Shown here piece by piece: positions 7,739 to 17,078 of a stretch of DNA of 57,730 nucleotides. Under the pieces are notes generated by a model that saw only the letters and a program-made list of their open reading frames with translations, searched no databases and was not told the origin of the DNA. Origin of the DNA: Methyloversatilis sp. XJ19-49 (GTDB lineage: Bacteria; Pseudomonadota; Gammaproteobacteria; Burkholderiales; Rhodocyclaceae). The translations under genes and the position numbers were made by a program. The DNA is taken from contig NZ_JANINI010000010.1 in NCBI RefSeq assembly GCF_024580145.1, positions 131,433 to 189,162 of the forward strand, in the 5' to 3' direction. The first letter of the stretch is position 1. Every line of letters starts with the position of its first letter.

Positions 7739-10495
7739 GTGGTGAGTGATCCCGTTTCCGTCCCGGCGTCGTCCGATGCACCGGGGCACGATTTTTCCGA
7801 GAAGGCGGTCGACCTGCTGTTCGCGCTGCTGCGCGAGGTGGTCCAGCGCCATCATCCCGAATTGCTGAACGTGCTGTCCGGCGGCACCTCAGGCGCCGGG
7901 CTGTCGCCGCAGATGCTCGGCCGCGCCATCCAGGCGCAGGGCATCCTGTTCCAGCTGCTGTCGATCGCCGAACAGAATGGCGGCATGCGCAAGCGACGCG
8001 AAGTCGAGCGTCTGCAGGGGCGGGAATGTTTGCCCGGCACCTTTGCCCATGTGTTCGCCGCCGCCCGCAACGCCGGCCTGAGTGCCGACGCGGTCCGTGC
8101 CGCGTTCGCCGGCCTGAAGGTGCGGCCGGTGCTGACCGCCCACCCGACCGAAGCCAAGCGGGTGACCGTGCTGGAACGGCACCGCCGCATCTACCGCCTG
8201 CTGATCGATCTCGAATCGCCGCGCTGGACGCCGCGCGAGCGCACGGCGCTCGAAAGCACGCTGCGCAATGAAATCGAGCTGCTCTGGCTGACCGGCGAAC
8301 TGCGGCTGGAAAAGCCCAACGTGTCGCAGGAAATCGCCTGGGGCCTGCACTTCTTCAACGAAACCCTGTTCGACGTTGCCCCCGATGTGCTGGCGCGCGC
8401 CGACGAGGCGATGGCCGAACACTTCGGTGCCGACGAAGCCGGACTGCCCGGCTTTCTCGAATTCGGTTCGTGGATCGGCGGTGACCGTGACGGCAACCCC
8501 TTCGTCACCAACGCCATCACGCGCGGCGCGCTGACCGAATGCCGGCTGGCCGCGCTGCGCCGTCACCGGCAGAGCGTGTTCGATCTGGTGCGCAGCCTGT
8601 CGGTGACCGAGGCGGCGCTTGCGCTGCCGGACGACTTCCGCGACGCGCTGACGCTGGCGCTGGAAGAGCGCAGCGACGGCAATGCGATCGCCGCGCGCAA
8701 TCCGGGCGAGCCGTTCCGCCAGTTCCTGGTGTGCATGCTGGCCCGGCTCGACGACAGCATCGCCGACGCGCTGGGCGAGCCGAACGACGCCGGCGCGCGC
8801 CACGGCTACGAATCGGCCGAGCGCCTGATCGCCGATCTGCGCACACTGGAAACCGGCCTGGCGGACTGCGGTCTGGCCGAACTGGCCGGCAGCGAAGTGC
8901 GTCCGGTGCGCCGCCAGGTCGAGGTGTTCCGCTTCAGCACCGTGCGGCTCGACCTGCGTGAGAACTCCACCCGCGTCACGCAGACGCTGGAAGCGCTGTG
9001 GCGCGCCAGCCGCGGCGAGCCGGCGGACACTCCGGCCCCGGAGCAGACCGGCGCCGAGTGGCGCGACTGGCTGCTGGCCGAACTGGCGCAGCCGCGCAGC
9101 GGCCCGCGTGACTTCGACGAACTGCCGGCGGTGGCCAGTGAGACCCTGGGCCTGTTCCGGCTGATCGCCGAACTGCGGCCGCGCCTGGGCCGCGACGCCT
9201 TCGGCAGCTTCATATTGAGCATGACGCGCAATGTGTCGGACGTGCTCGGTGTCTATCTGCTGGCGAAGGAGGCCGGGCTGTATGCCGACCCGGGCGGCGT
9301 CGAGCGCTGTGCGCTGCCCATCATGCCGCTGTTCGAAACCATCGAAGACCTGCGCCGCGCGCCGGCCATCATGCGCGAGCTGCTGGCCATGCCGCTGATC
9401 AAGCGCTCGGTGCGCGCGCTCGGCGGCGTGCAGGAAGTGATGATCGGCTACTCGGATTCGAACAAGGACGGCGGCTTCCTGTCTTCGAACTGGGAACTGT
9501 ACAAGGCGCAGATGAAGCTGACCTCGGTCGGCGCGGAAGCCGGCGTGAAGATCGCCTTCTTCCACGGCCGCGGCGGTTCGGTCAGCCGCGGCGGCGTGCC
9601 GGCGGGGCGCGCGATTGCGGCGCAGCCGGCCGGCTCGATCCAGGGCATCTTCCGCCTGACCGAACAGGGCGAGGTCATCTCTTCCAAATATGCGAACAAG
9701 GGCACGGCCGCGTTCAATCTCGAACTGCTGGCCGCCAGCGTGTTCGACCACGCGCTGAAGTCCGGTCGCAGCGACGGCATCACGCTGGTGGCCGAGTTCG
9801 ACGACGCACTCGAAGCCCTGTCGGGCGCGGCGCACGCCGCCTACGCCAACCTGATCGGCCATCCCGGTCTCGTGAGCTACTTTCAGGAAGCCAGCCCGCT
9901 CGACGAAATTTCGCTGCTCAACATCGGTTCGCGGCCGGCGCGTCGTTTCGGCGCGCGTTCGCTGGCCGAGCTGCGGGCGATTCCGTGGGTGTTCGCGTGG
10001 GCGCAGAACCGCCACCTGATCACCGGCTGGTACGGAGTCGGCTCCAGTCTGGCCAATTTCACCCGCGTGCGCGGGGCCAGCGGCGAGGCGCTGCTGGCGC
10101 GCATGTTCAACGAATCGCCGCTGTTCCGGCTGATCGTCGACGAGGTCGAAAAGACGCTCGCCGTGGTCGATCTCGAACTGGCGCGCGAATACAGCCTGCT
10201 GGTGGCCGACGCCGGCGTGCGCGAAGAGGTGTTCGGCATGATCGTGCGCGAGCACGAAATCACCTGCAGCCAGATCCTTCGGCTGTCCGGTTCGCGCACG
10301 CTGGCCGAGCGCTTCCCGGACTACCGCCAGAAGCTGGCGCACCGGCTGCCGGTGGTCAATCAGGTCAGCCGGCAGCAGATCGGTCTGCTGCGCGCCTACC
10401 GCCAGACCGACGACGCGGCGCGCAAGGAGGAATTCCGCAAGGCGTTGCTGCTGTCGATCAACTGCGTGGCTGCCGGTTTCGGCGCCACCGGCTGA
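7739..10495 (+). CDS. ppc: Phosphoenolpyruvate carboxylase
   Basis: Carboxylates PEP to oxaloacetate, the CO2-fixing step of the serine cycle. The 918-residue protein is full length. The catalytic histidine is at about 135 in LTAHPTEAKR, the substrate lysine at about 576 in SNKDGGFLSSNW, and the glycine-rich loop FHGRGGSVSRGG follows from about 608. It begins with tandem GTG codons (7739 or 7742); no ATG fits the conserved N-terminus, so a GTG start is likely. Its place between mtkB and mclA marks it as the assimilatory PEPC. Serine-cycle bacteria often carry a second, anaplerotic PEPC elsewhere. Confidence 0.96.
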   Translation: MVSDPVSVPASSDAPGHDFSEKAVDLLFALLREVVQRHHPELLNVLSGGTSGAGLSPQMLGRAIQAQGILFQLLSIAEQNGGMRKRREVERLQGRECLPGTFAHVFAAARNAGLSADAVRAAFAGLKVRPVLTAHPTEAKRVTVLERHRRIYRLLIDLESPRWTPRERTALESTLRNEIELLWLTGELRLEKPNVSQEIAWGLHFFNETLFDVAPDVLARADEAMAEHFGADEAGLPGFLEFGSWIGGDRDGNPFVTNAITRGALTECRLAALRRHRQSVFDLVRSLSVTEAALALPDDFRDALTLALEERSDGNAIAARNPGEPFRQFLVCMLARLDDSIADALGEPNDAGARHGYESAERLIADLRTLETGLADCGLAELAGSEVRPVRRQVEVFRFSTVRLDLRENSTRVTQTLEALWRASRGEPADTPAPEQTGAEWRDWLLAELAQPRSGPRDFDELPAVASETLGLFRLIAELRPRLGRDAFGSFILSMTRNVSDVLGVYLLAKEAGLYADPGGVERCALPIMPLFETIEDLRRAPAIMRELLAMPLIKRSVRALGGVQEVMIGYSDSNKDGGFLSSNWELYKAQMKLTSVGAEAGVKIAFFHGRGGSVSRGGVPAGRAIAAQPAGSIQGIFRLTEQGEVISSKYANKGTAAFNLELLAASVFDHALKSGRSDGITLVAEFDDALEALSGAAHAAYANLIGHPGLVSYFQEASPLDEISLLNIGSRPARRFGARSLAELRAIPWVFAWAQNRHLITGWYGVGSSLANFTRVRGASGEALLARMFNESPLFRLIVDEVEKTLAVVDLELAREYSLLVADAGVREEVFGMIVREHEITCSQILRLSGSRTLAERFPDYRQKLAHRLPVVNQVSRQQIGLLRAYRQTDDAARKEEFRKALLLSINCVAAGFGATG

Positions 10496-10565
10496 CCGAC
10501 GGACCGCCCTCCATCGTTTTCGAAGCATTCATTCAACATTCGCACCATCACCGGAGGAGACATCC

Positions 10566-11543
10566 ATGAGCTTCACGATCATCGAACAAGCCACACCGCG
10601 CCTGCACCGTTCCGAACTCGCCGTCCCGGGTTCCAACCCGGGCATGTTCGAAAAGGCCGCCAAGTCGGCCGCCGACATCATCTTTCTGGACTGCGAAGAC
10701 GCGGTCGCACCGGATGACAAGGAACAGGCACGCAAGAACATCATCCAGGGCCTGAACGAGATCGACTGGGGCACCAAGACGATGATGGTGCGCATCAACG
10801 GTCTCGACACCCACTACATGTACCGCGACGTGGTCGACATCGTCGAAGCCTGCCCGCGCCTGGACATGATCCTGATCCCGAAGGCCGGTGTGGCGGCCGA
10901 CGTGTACGCGGTCGACATGATGGTCACGCAGATCGAAGCGGCCAAGAAGCGCACCAAGCGCATCGGCTTCGAAGTGCTGATCGAAACCGCGCTCGGCATG
11001 GCCAATGTGGAAGCGATCGCCCAGTCGTCGAAGCGCCTCGAAGCGATGAGCTTCGGCGTCGCCGACTACGCTGCCTCGACGCGCGCCCGCACGACCGTGA
11101 TCGGCGGCGTGAACAAGGACAGCGTCGTGCTGAGCGACAAGGACGAAGCCGGCAACCGCCAGGCCTTCTGGACCGACCCGTGGCACGCCGCGCAGACGCG
11201 CATGATGGTGGCCTGCCGCGCCTACGGCCTGCGCCCGATCGACGGCCCGTTTGGTGACTTCAACGATCCGGACGGCTATATTTCCGCGGCGAATCGCGCC
11301 GCGGTGCTGGGCTACGAAGGCAAGTGGGCCATCCACCCGTCGCAGATCGAACTGGCGAACACGGTGTACACGCCGTCGGCCGCCGAAGTGACCAAGGCCC
11401 GCCGCATCCTCGAAGCGATGGCGCAGGCGGCGAAGGAAGGTCGCGGTGCGGTGTCGCTCGACGGGCGCCTGATCGACATCGCCAGCATCCGCATGGCCGA
11501 GGCGCTGATCGCCAAGGCCGACAGCATCGCCGCGGCGACCTGA
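10566..11543 (+). CDS. mclA: Malyl-CoA lyase
   Basis: CitE-like TIM-barrel lyase that splits malyl-CoA into glyoxylate and acetyl-CoA, closing the serine cycle. Family members also act on beta-methylmalyl-CoA. The 325-residue protein starts MSFTIIEQATPRLHRSELAV and has the metal/substrate block FLDCEDAVAPDDKEQAR at about 38-54 and the C-terminal GKWAIHPSQ segment. A strong GGAGGAGA ribosome site lies just before the ATG. It is 70 bases after ppc and 96 before ftfL. Its product glyoxylate is the substrate of SgaA, encoded on the opposite arm. Confidence 0.95.
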   Translation: MSFTIIEQATPRLHRSELAVPGSNPGMFEKAAKSAADIIFLDCEDAVAPDDKEQARKNIIQGLNEIDWGTKTMMVRINGLDTHYMYRDVVDIVEACPRLDMILIPKAGVAADVYAVDMMVTQIEAAKKRTKRIGFEVLIETALGMANVEAIAQSSKRLEAMSFGVADYAASTRARTTVIGGVNKDSVVLSDKDEAGNRQAFWTDPWHAAQTRMMVACRAYGLRPIDGPFGDFNDPDGYISAANRAAVLGYEGKWAIHPSQIELANTVYTPSAAEVTKARRILEAMAQAAKEGRGAVSLDGRLIDIASIRMAEALIAKADSIAAAT

Positions 11544-11639
11544 TCGCTGCATATATATAGAGGGGGCGCGCATCGGCACTCGCCGGTCGCGTCCGCATCC
11601 GATTCATGACCACATCTCGACTACACGGAAAAAACCGAT

Positions 11640-13313
11640 ATGGCATCCGATATTGAAATTGCACAGCAGGCCAAGATGTTGCGCATCAGCGAGGTCGTGT
11701 CCAAGCTGGGCATCCCGGAAGATGCGATCGAGCCGTACGGCCACTACAAGGCCAAGGTGTCGCTCGAATATCTGAACACGCTGAAGGACCGCCCGGACGG
11801 CAAGCTCATCCTGGTCACCGCGATCAGCCCGACGCCGGCCGGCGAAGGAAAGACGACGACCACGGTCGGTCTGGGCGACGCGCTGAACCGCATCGGCAAG
11901 AAAACCATGATCTGCCTGCGCGAACCGTCTCTCGGGCCGGTGTTCGGCGTGAAGGGCGGGGCGGCCGGCGGCGGCTACGCCCAGATCGTGCCGATGGAAG
12001 ACATCAACCTGCACTTCACCGGTGACTTCCACGCCATTGGTGCCGCGCACAACCTGCTGTCGGCGCTGATCGACAACCACATCAACCACGGCAACGAGCT
12101 GCGCATCGATCCGCGCCTCATCCAGTGGAAGCGTGTGGTCGACATGAACGACCGCGCACTGCGCAAGATCACCATCGGCCTGGGCGGCACCGCCAACGGC
12201 TTCGTGCGCGAAGACGGCTACGACATCGTGGTCGCCTCCGAAGTGATGGCCATCCTGTGTCTGGCTGGTTCGCTGTCCGACCTGAAGGAACGCCTCGGCC
12301 GCATCATCATCGGCTACACGATGGGCGACAAGAAGCCGGTGTATGCGAGCGACCTGAAGGCGCAGGGCGCCATGGCCACGCTGCTGAAGGACGCGATCAA
12401 GCCGAACATCGTGCAGACGCTGGAAAACAACCCGGCCATCATCCACGGCGGCCCGTTCGCCAACATCGCGCACGGCTGCAACTCGGTCACTGCGACCAAG
12501 GCCGGCCTGAAGATGGCCGACTACGTCGTGACCGAAGCCGGCTTCGGCGCCGACCTGGGTGCCGAGAAGTTCATCGACATCAAGTGCCGCATGGCCGGGC
12601 TCAACCCCGCCGCCGTCGTGCTGGTCGCCACCATCCGCGCGCTCAAGTTCCACGGCGGCGTGAAGAAGGAAGAGCTCAACCAGGAAAACCTGGCCGCGCT
12701 CGAAAAGGGCATCTGCAACATCGAGCGCCACCTGAAGAACATCAAGGAGCACTACGGCCTGCCGTGCGTCGTGTCGGTCAATCACTTCACCTTCGACACC
12801 GACGCAGAAATCGCGCTGCTGAAGAGCCGCATCGAAGCGCTCGGCGGCAGGTTCGTCATCGCCCGCCACTGGGCGAGCGGTGGCGCCGGTGCCGAAGAAC
12901 TGGCCCGCATGGTCGCCGACATCTGCGACAACGCGCCCGGCCAGCACACCTTCGTGTACGACGCCAACGCCACGCTGCAGGACAAGATCACCACCATCGC
13001 CACCAAGATCTACGGCGCCGGTGCAGTGACCTTCGCCGACGCCGCGCGCAAGCAGCTCGAAAGCTGGAACGCCGACTACGGCCACTTCCCGGTGTGCATG
13101 GCCAAGACCCAGATGTCGTTCTCGGCCGACGCCAACGCCAAGGGTGCCCCCAGCGGCCACACCCTGAACGTGCGCGAAGTGCGCCTGGCCAACGGCGCCG
13201 GCTTCGTCGTCGCCGTCTGCGGTGACATGATGACCATGCCCGGCCTGCCCAAGGTGCCTAGCGCAGAGAAGATCGACATCGACGACAACGGCAAGGTGTC
13301 GGGGTTGTTCTGA
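11640..13313 (+). CDS. ftfL: Formate-tetrahydrofolate ligase
   Basis: ATP-dependent ligase that loads formate onto H4F as 10-formyl-H4F, the entry step of the assimilatory C1 route completed by FchA, MtdA and GlyA. The 557-residue protein is full length. The nucleotide loop [10 protein letters not shown] is at about 65-74, and [11 protein letters not shown] follows near 113. The ribosome site is weak (CGGAAAAAACCG just before the ATG). An AT-rich TATATATA stretch in the 96-base gap after mclA could hold a minor promoter. A terminator follows the gene, ending the rightward operon. Confidence 0.96.
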   Translation: MASDIEIAQQAKMLRISEVVSKLGIPEDAIEPYGHYKAKVSLEYLNTLKDRPDGKLILVTAISPTPAGEGKTTTTVGLGDALNRIGKKTMICLREPSLGPVFGVKGGAAGGGYAQIVPMEDINLHFTGDFHAIGAAHNLLSALIDNHINHGNELRIDPRLIQWKRVVDMNDRALRKITIGLGGTANGFVREDGYDIVVASEVMAILCLAGSLSDLKERLGRIIIGYTMGDKKPVYASDLKAQGAMATLLKDAIKPNIVQTLENNPAIIHGGPFANIAHGCNSVTATKAGLKMADYVVTEAGFGADLGAEKFIDIKCRMAGLNPAAVVLVATIRALKFHGGVKKEELNQENLAALEKGICNIERHLKNIKEHYGLPCVVSVNHFTFDTDAEIALLKSRIEALGGRFVIARHWASGGAGAEELARMVADICDNAPGQHTFVYDANATLQDKITTIATKIYGAGAVTFADAARKQLESWNADYGHFPVCMAKTQMSFSADANAKGAPSGHTLNVREVRLANGAGFVVAVCGDMMTMPGLPKVPSAEKIDIDDNGKVSGLF

Positions 13314-13335
13314 TCGACGTGGCGCTGCCATGAAG

Positions 13336-13365
13336 AAGGCCGCCCTCGGGCGGCCTTCCTTGTCT
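13336..13365 (+). terminator. Terminator after ftfL
   Basis: AAGGCCGCCC and GGGCGGCCTT form a perfect inverted repeat (13336-13345 and 13348-13357), then CCTTGTCT. It lies 22 bases past the ftfL stop and closes the mtkA-mtkB-ppc-mclA-ftfL operon. The T tract is short but the stem is strong. Confidence 0.75.
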
Positions 13366-13470
13366 ACGACGCATCGCGCGCATCGCAGGTACGCTCGATC
13401 GCCGCGCCGATCCGTTGCCTGACGCATTCGGGGTATCCTTCAGCCGACGTTTGGCAGAGGAATTCAGCTT

Positions 13471-13671
13471 ATGGACATTCAGAACTTGAGCGCCAGCGAA
13501 CGCATCCTGCTTGCGCAGAAGCTGTGGGACAGCGTCCATGATTCGGCAAACGACATCCCGGTGACGCCCGCACAGCAGGCGGTGCTCGATCAGCGGCTGG
13601 CCGCACTGGCGCTGGACGCGCACCCCGGCGATGACTGGAAGGACGTAAAGCGGCGCATCACGAGCGCCTGA
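13471..13671 (+). CDS. Antitoxin of a RelE/ParE-type module (unstable-antitoxin family)
   Basis: This 66-residue protein fits the small addiction-module component family paired with RelE/ParE toxins: an N-terminal MDIQNLSASERILLAQKLWD helix and a basic/acidic C-terminal tail ending DDWKDVKRRI. It probably binds and neutralises the toxin encoded one base downstream and represses the pair. A GCAGAGGAATT ribosome site precedes the ATG. The promoter should lie in the 105 bases after the ftfL terminator, but I saw no clear boxes. Family call is from sequence style and from the partner gene. Confidence 0.8.
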   Translation: MDIQNLSASERILLAQKLWDSVHDSANDIPVTPAQQAVLDQRLAALALDAHPGDDWKDVKRRITSA

Positions 13672-13672
13672 C

Positions 13673-13969
13673 ATGAGCTGCAAGGTGTTCGTCCGCCCCG
13701 AAGCGGAACGCGATCTTGCGAGCAGCTACGCCTTCTATCAGGAGTGTCGTCGTGGTCTGGGCGATGACTTCCTGAGCAGCGTCGAAGAATCCTTCGAACG
13801 CATCTCGAAAAATCCATTTCTCTACCCCGACGTCCATCGGGGCATTCGCCGCGCTCTGCTGCGCCGGTTTCCCTGTGGCGTGTTCTATCTGGTGATCGAC
13901 GGCAGGATTTCCGTGCTGGCTGTTCTGCACGCTGCCCGGGACCCGGACGAGTGGCAGGCGCGGCGCTGA
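13673..13969 (+). CDS. RelE/ParE-family toxin
   Basis: This 98-residue protein has the RelE/ParE fold signature: an N-terminal FVRPEAERDLASSYAFYQ block, a central RISKNPFLYPDVHRGIRRALL segment and a C-terminal beta stretch FYLVIDGRISVLAVLHAARDP. Members either cleave mRNA at the ribosome (RelE) or inhibit gyrase (ParE); this sequence cannot separate the two. Its ATG comes one base after the antitoxin stop codon, the usual translational coupling. A module of this type just beyond an operon terminator suggests a later insertion. Confidence 0.83.
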   Translation: MSCKVFVRPEAERDLASSYAFYQECRRGLGDDFLSSVEESFERISKNPFLYPDVHRGIRRALLRRFPCGVFYLVIDGRISVLAVLHAARDPDEWQARR

Positions 13970-14068
13970 GGCTCACGGAGCACGGGTCGCCGGCGCTGCG
14001 TCCCGTTCACGGAAAGGGTGGCCATTCGCAGTCAATATGCTGCATGCGGCTGCCGCTATAGATTCACC

Positions 14069-15088
14069 ATGCACCGACACCCCGAGCCCAACACCCGCGA
14101 ATCGCCGCACGACGACCGCATGCCGCTCACTCGGCGCGTGCTGTATGCCTGCTTCGCCCTGCTGGCGCTGTGGGCACTGTTTCGTTTCGATCTCCTGTTG
14201 CTCGTCCCGGCAACGCTCGTGATCGGCGTTCATTTCAAGTTGCCGGGGCGCATCACCCAGTTCGGCTACAAGCGGCGCAAAGTGCCTGCCGCTCAGCCCC
14301 GCGACACCCGTGACCCCGTGGTGCGGGCCTGTCTGGTGGTGGGGTGTGTCATGTTCCTCGCCGGCCTGGCGGCCTTTTTGCCGTTCTTCCTGACCGCCGC
14401 AGGCAACCTGCAGTGGTGGATGCTGTTCAGCTGGCTGGCGCCCCCCGGCTTGCACGCGATCCTGTTGGGCGCTGTTCTGACTGCGCTGGGTTTCGATCTG
14501 CTTCAAGGTGGCCTGGGGCGCTCGCAGCCCGAGCCGCTGATCGTTGCCGGCGAGGCGCCGATCATGCCCAAAGGCCCCGGGCTGGCCCGATACATCGCAC
14601 CCTGGCTGGCCCTGGCCGCGCTGGCTGACCTGTACGGCTGGCCGCCCCTTGCGCAGGCCATCGTGACCTTGATCGGGCTGGGCATCCTGCGGCATCTGGC
14701 GACGAGTTGGCCACTGTTTGCAGCCCTGAGTGCACCCGCCGTCGCGTTCTACGGTTGGTCCGCCTCGGGCCACGCCACGCACACCGCCGGACCGACGGAC
14801 ATGCTGGAGTTCCTGATTTTCGTGGTCGCCATGGGCGTGGGGATAAGCCTGGTGCTGTGGACGCTCGGCCGCGCGACCACCGGCCTGCTCGACACCCTGG
14901 TGCGCCGAACCCGGGCCCCGGCACCCTGGCTCAGGCAGGCGGTACTGGGTGTGGCGGCCTGCCTCCTGGCTGAAAGCGCCCACACGCACCTGATGGCGCG
15001 CGCCGAGCGACGTGAGGCAGCCGGAGTGGCGGCCGGTGAGAAACAGGAGAAACAGCCGACAGACCACGAATATCGAAGTGCCGAATGA
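14069..15088 (+). CDS. Integral membrane protein of unknown function
   Basis: I do not recognise a family. The 339-residue product is strongly hydrophobic, with about seven to eight likely membrane segments (for example LYACFALLALWALFRF near 25-40 and the cluster VVGCVMFLAGLAAFLPFFL near 95-115). The ATG at 14069 was chosen as the start; an in-frame ATG at 14120 is also possible and neither has a good ribosome site. The opposite strand is open over the same span, but its translation is rich in Gln, Arg and His with no membrane or domain pattern, so the plus strand is preferred. The stop codon overlaps a hairpin-forming repeat. Confidence 0.6.
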   Translation: MHRHPEPNTRESPHDDRMPLTRRVLYACFALLALWALFRFDLLLLVPATLVIGVHFKLPGRITQFGYKRRKVPAAQPRDTRDPVVRACLVVGCVMFLAGLAAFLPFFLTAAGNLQWWMLFSWLAPPGLHAILLGAVLTALGFDLLQGGLGRSQPEPLIVAGEAPIMPKGPGLARYIAPWLALAALADLYGWPPLAQAIVTLIGLGILRHLATSWPLFAALSAPAVAFYGWSASGHATHTAGPTDMLEFLIFVVAMGVGISLVLWTLGRATTGLLDTLVRRTRAPAPWLRQAVLGVAACLLAESAHTHLMARAERREAAGVAAGEKQEKQPTDHEYRSAE

Positions 15089-15114
15089 AAAGGGTGTCTG
15101 TCCCCTGTTTTCAT
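15085..15114. repeat. Inverted repeat at the end of the membrane-protein gene, left flank of the acyl-CoA synthetase block
   Basis: ATGAAAA and TTTTCAT arms enclose GGG...CCCC, giving a hairpin that overlaps the stop codon at 15086-15088. The inner sequence, read in reverse, is TGAAAACAGGGGACAGACAC. This GGGGACAGAC type of sequence often accompanies transposase or REP-like elements in Proteobacteria. A related sequence occurs at 17079-17096. Confidence 0.45.
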
Positions 15115-15298
15115 GCTGCGGGCAGCGCACCGTGCTCGCCGAAACCCCGCGTCGCCCATTGATGGCGACTACGAACGTTGAGCCGAGGCAGGTGCGTGAT
15201 CAGCGCGCCGGTTCGCGATCAGTGGAACGCGCCTGCAAGAACGTCAGATTGTTCGTAAAGCGGTCGTCGTATTCGATCGGGCTGCCGAACCCGTGTGA

Positions 15299-16948
15299 TC
15301 ACCCGATCGCGCTCGATGACTTCAGGCGGTTGCGCAGCTGGAACTTCTGGATCTTGCCGGTCGAGGTCTTGGGAATTTCCTCGAAGCGGATTTCGCGCGG
15401 CACCTTGTAGCCGGCGAGCAGCCCGCGGCAGTGGGTGATCAGTTCTTCGGCGCTCGCCGTGGCGCCGGACCTCAGTTCGACGAAGGCGACCGGGGTTTCG
15501 CCCCATTTGTCGTCGGGGCGGGCGACGACGGCGCAGGCGGCGATGGCGGGGTGGCGGTAGAGCGCGTCCTCGACTTCGAGCGAACTGATGTTCTCGCCGC
15601 CGGAAATGATGATGTCCTTGCTGCGGTCCTTCAGCTTGACGTAGCGGTCGGGTTCGATGACGCCGAGGTCGCCGGTGTGGAACCAGCCGCCCTCGAAGGC
15701 CTTCGCGGTCGATTCCGGGTTCTTCAGATAGCCCTTCATGACGATGTTGCCGCGGAACATGACTTCGCCCATGGTGTGGCCGTTGGCCGGCACTTCGGCC
15801 ATCGTGCCCGCGTCGAGCACGGTCATGCCTTCCTGCATCGGGTAGCGCGCGCCCTGACGGCCGTTGAGGCGGGTCTGTTCGAACAGGTTTTCCTGCGCCC
15901 AGCCCGGGCGTTTGACGGCCACCGCGGCCGGGCCGTAGGTTTCGGTCAGGCCATAGACGTGGGTGATGTCGAAGCCGATGCGTGCCATGCCTTCGATCAT
16001 CGCCGCCGGGGGCGCAGCGCCCGCCACCATGCCGCGCACCGCGTGGTTGATGCCGGTGCGCAGTGCGTCCGGCGCGTTGTAGATGAGGCTGTGCACGATG
16101 GGCGCGGCGCAGTAGTGATCGGCGCCGTGCGCGCGGATGGCGTCGAGGATGGCACCGGCCTCGACCTTGCGCAGGCAGATGTGGGTGCCGCCGAGCATGG
16201 CGATCGTCCAAGTGAAGCACCAGCCGTTGCAGTGGAACATCGGCAGTGTCCACAGGTACTTCGGGAAGTGCGGCATGGTCCAGGCGGCCGCGTTGCACAG
16301 CGCGTTGAGATAGGCGCCGCGGTGGTGGGTGACCACGCCCTTCGGGTCGCCGGTGGTGCCCGAGGTGTAGCTGACGGCGATGGCGTCCCATTCGTCGGCG
16401 GGGCCGTCGAGCCGGGCGAGCGGCGGGTGCGCGGCGAGCAGCGTTTCGTATTCGTGCGCGCCGAGGCGGCTGCCGGCACCGGTGTATTCGCTGTCGTCGA
16501 CGTCGATCACCAGCGGGCTGCGGCCGAAGCGCTCGCGCAGGATGTCGAGCGCCGGCGCCATGACGGCGGCGAATTCGCGGTCGGTTATGAGCACCTGCGT
16601 TTCGCAGTGGTTCATCTGCCAGGCCAGCAGTGTGGCATCAAGGCGTGTGTTGAGCGCGTTGAGCACGGCATTGAGCGCCGGCACCGCGTAGTGCGCCTCG
16701 ACCATTTCCGGGGTGTTGGGCAGCATGACGCTGACCGTGCTGCCGCGCCCGACGCCGAGGGCGCGCAGTGCCGCCGCCAGCCGGGCGGCACGCTCGCGTG
16801 TCTGCGCCCACGTGTAGCGGCGCTCACCGTGCACCACCGACGGCAGGTCGCCGAAGATTTCAGCACTGCGTTCGACGAAACTGACCGGCGACAGGGCGAC
16901 GAAGTTGGCCGCGTTGCGCGCCAGATGCTGCTCGTAGATGTTGTCCAT
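15299..16948 (-). CDS. AMP-forming acyl-CoA synthetase (fatty-acid / short- to medium-chain)
   Basis: Activates a carboxylic acid to its CoA ester through an acyl-adenylate. The 549-residue protein has all ANL motifs: phosphate loop SYTSGTTGDPKG at 193-204, the adenine-site motif YGLTETYGP near 335, and the C-terminal PKTSTGKIQKFQLR with the catalytic lysine. The start MDNIYEQHLARN fits the AlkK/DmdB-like branch, but the chain length of the substrate cannot be read from sequence. The frame runs 25 codons further upstream without similarity. It stands alone on the minus strand, between two imperfect inverted repeats. Confidence 0.88.
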   Translation of the reverse strand: MDNIYEQHLARNAANFVALSPVSFVERSAEIFGDLPSVVHGERRYTWAQTRERAARLAAALRALGVGRGSTVSVMLPNTPEMVEAHYAVPALNAVLNALNTRLDATLLAWQMNHCETQVLITDREFAAVMAPALDILRERFGRSPLVIDVDDSEYTGAGSRLGAHEYETLLAAHPPLARLDGPADEWDAIAVSYTSGTTGDPKGVVTHHRGAYLNALCNAAAWTMPHFPKYLWTLPMFHCNGWCFTWTIAMLGGTHICLRKVEAGAILDAIRAHGADHYCAAPIVHSLIYNAPDALRTGINHAVRGMVAGAAPPAAMIEGMARIGFDITHVYGLTETYGPAAVAVKRPGWAQENLFEQTRLNGRQGARYPMQEGMTVLDAGTMAEVPANGHTMGEVMFRGNIVMKGYLKNPESTAKAFEGGWFHTGDLGVIEPDRYVKLKDRSKDIIISGGENISSLEVEDALYRHPAIAACAVVARPDDKWGETPVAFVELRSGATASAEELITHCRGLLAGYKVPREIRFEEIPKTSTGKIQKFQLRNRLKSSSAIG

Positions 16949-17078
16949 GCGGGGGCTCCGGGGCGGGTGAGCGGGATGCGTGCGCGGATCACCGCTCGAC
17001 CGCTCGGGAACGCATCGTCGCACAGGATGCGTCTGGCCTCTGAAGCGTTTGCCGGCGAGTTCCGGAAGCGGCGCTGAA

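Noticed and set aside
7889-10528. 879-codon open frame on the minus strand opposite ppc
   Set aside because: Shadow of a real gene in GC-rich DNA: Arg/Gln/His-rich translation, no domain, no ribosome site, full overlap with an unmistakable PEP carboxylase.
11562-11578. TATATATA stretch between mclA and ftfL as a promoter for ftfL
   Set aside because: AT-rich and in the right place, but no -35 partner at normal spacing; ftfL can be served by the operon promoter.
11604-13427. 607-codon minus-strand frame opposite ftfL
   Set aside because: Antisense shadow of a highly conserved enzyme; composition and lack of start signals argue against a gene.
13973-15130. 385-codon minus-strand frame opposite the unknown membrane protein
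   Set aside because: Both strands are open. The minus product is Gln/Gly/His-rich without a domain, while the plus product shows regular membrane helices. The plus strand was kept, with moderate confidence.
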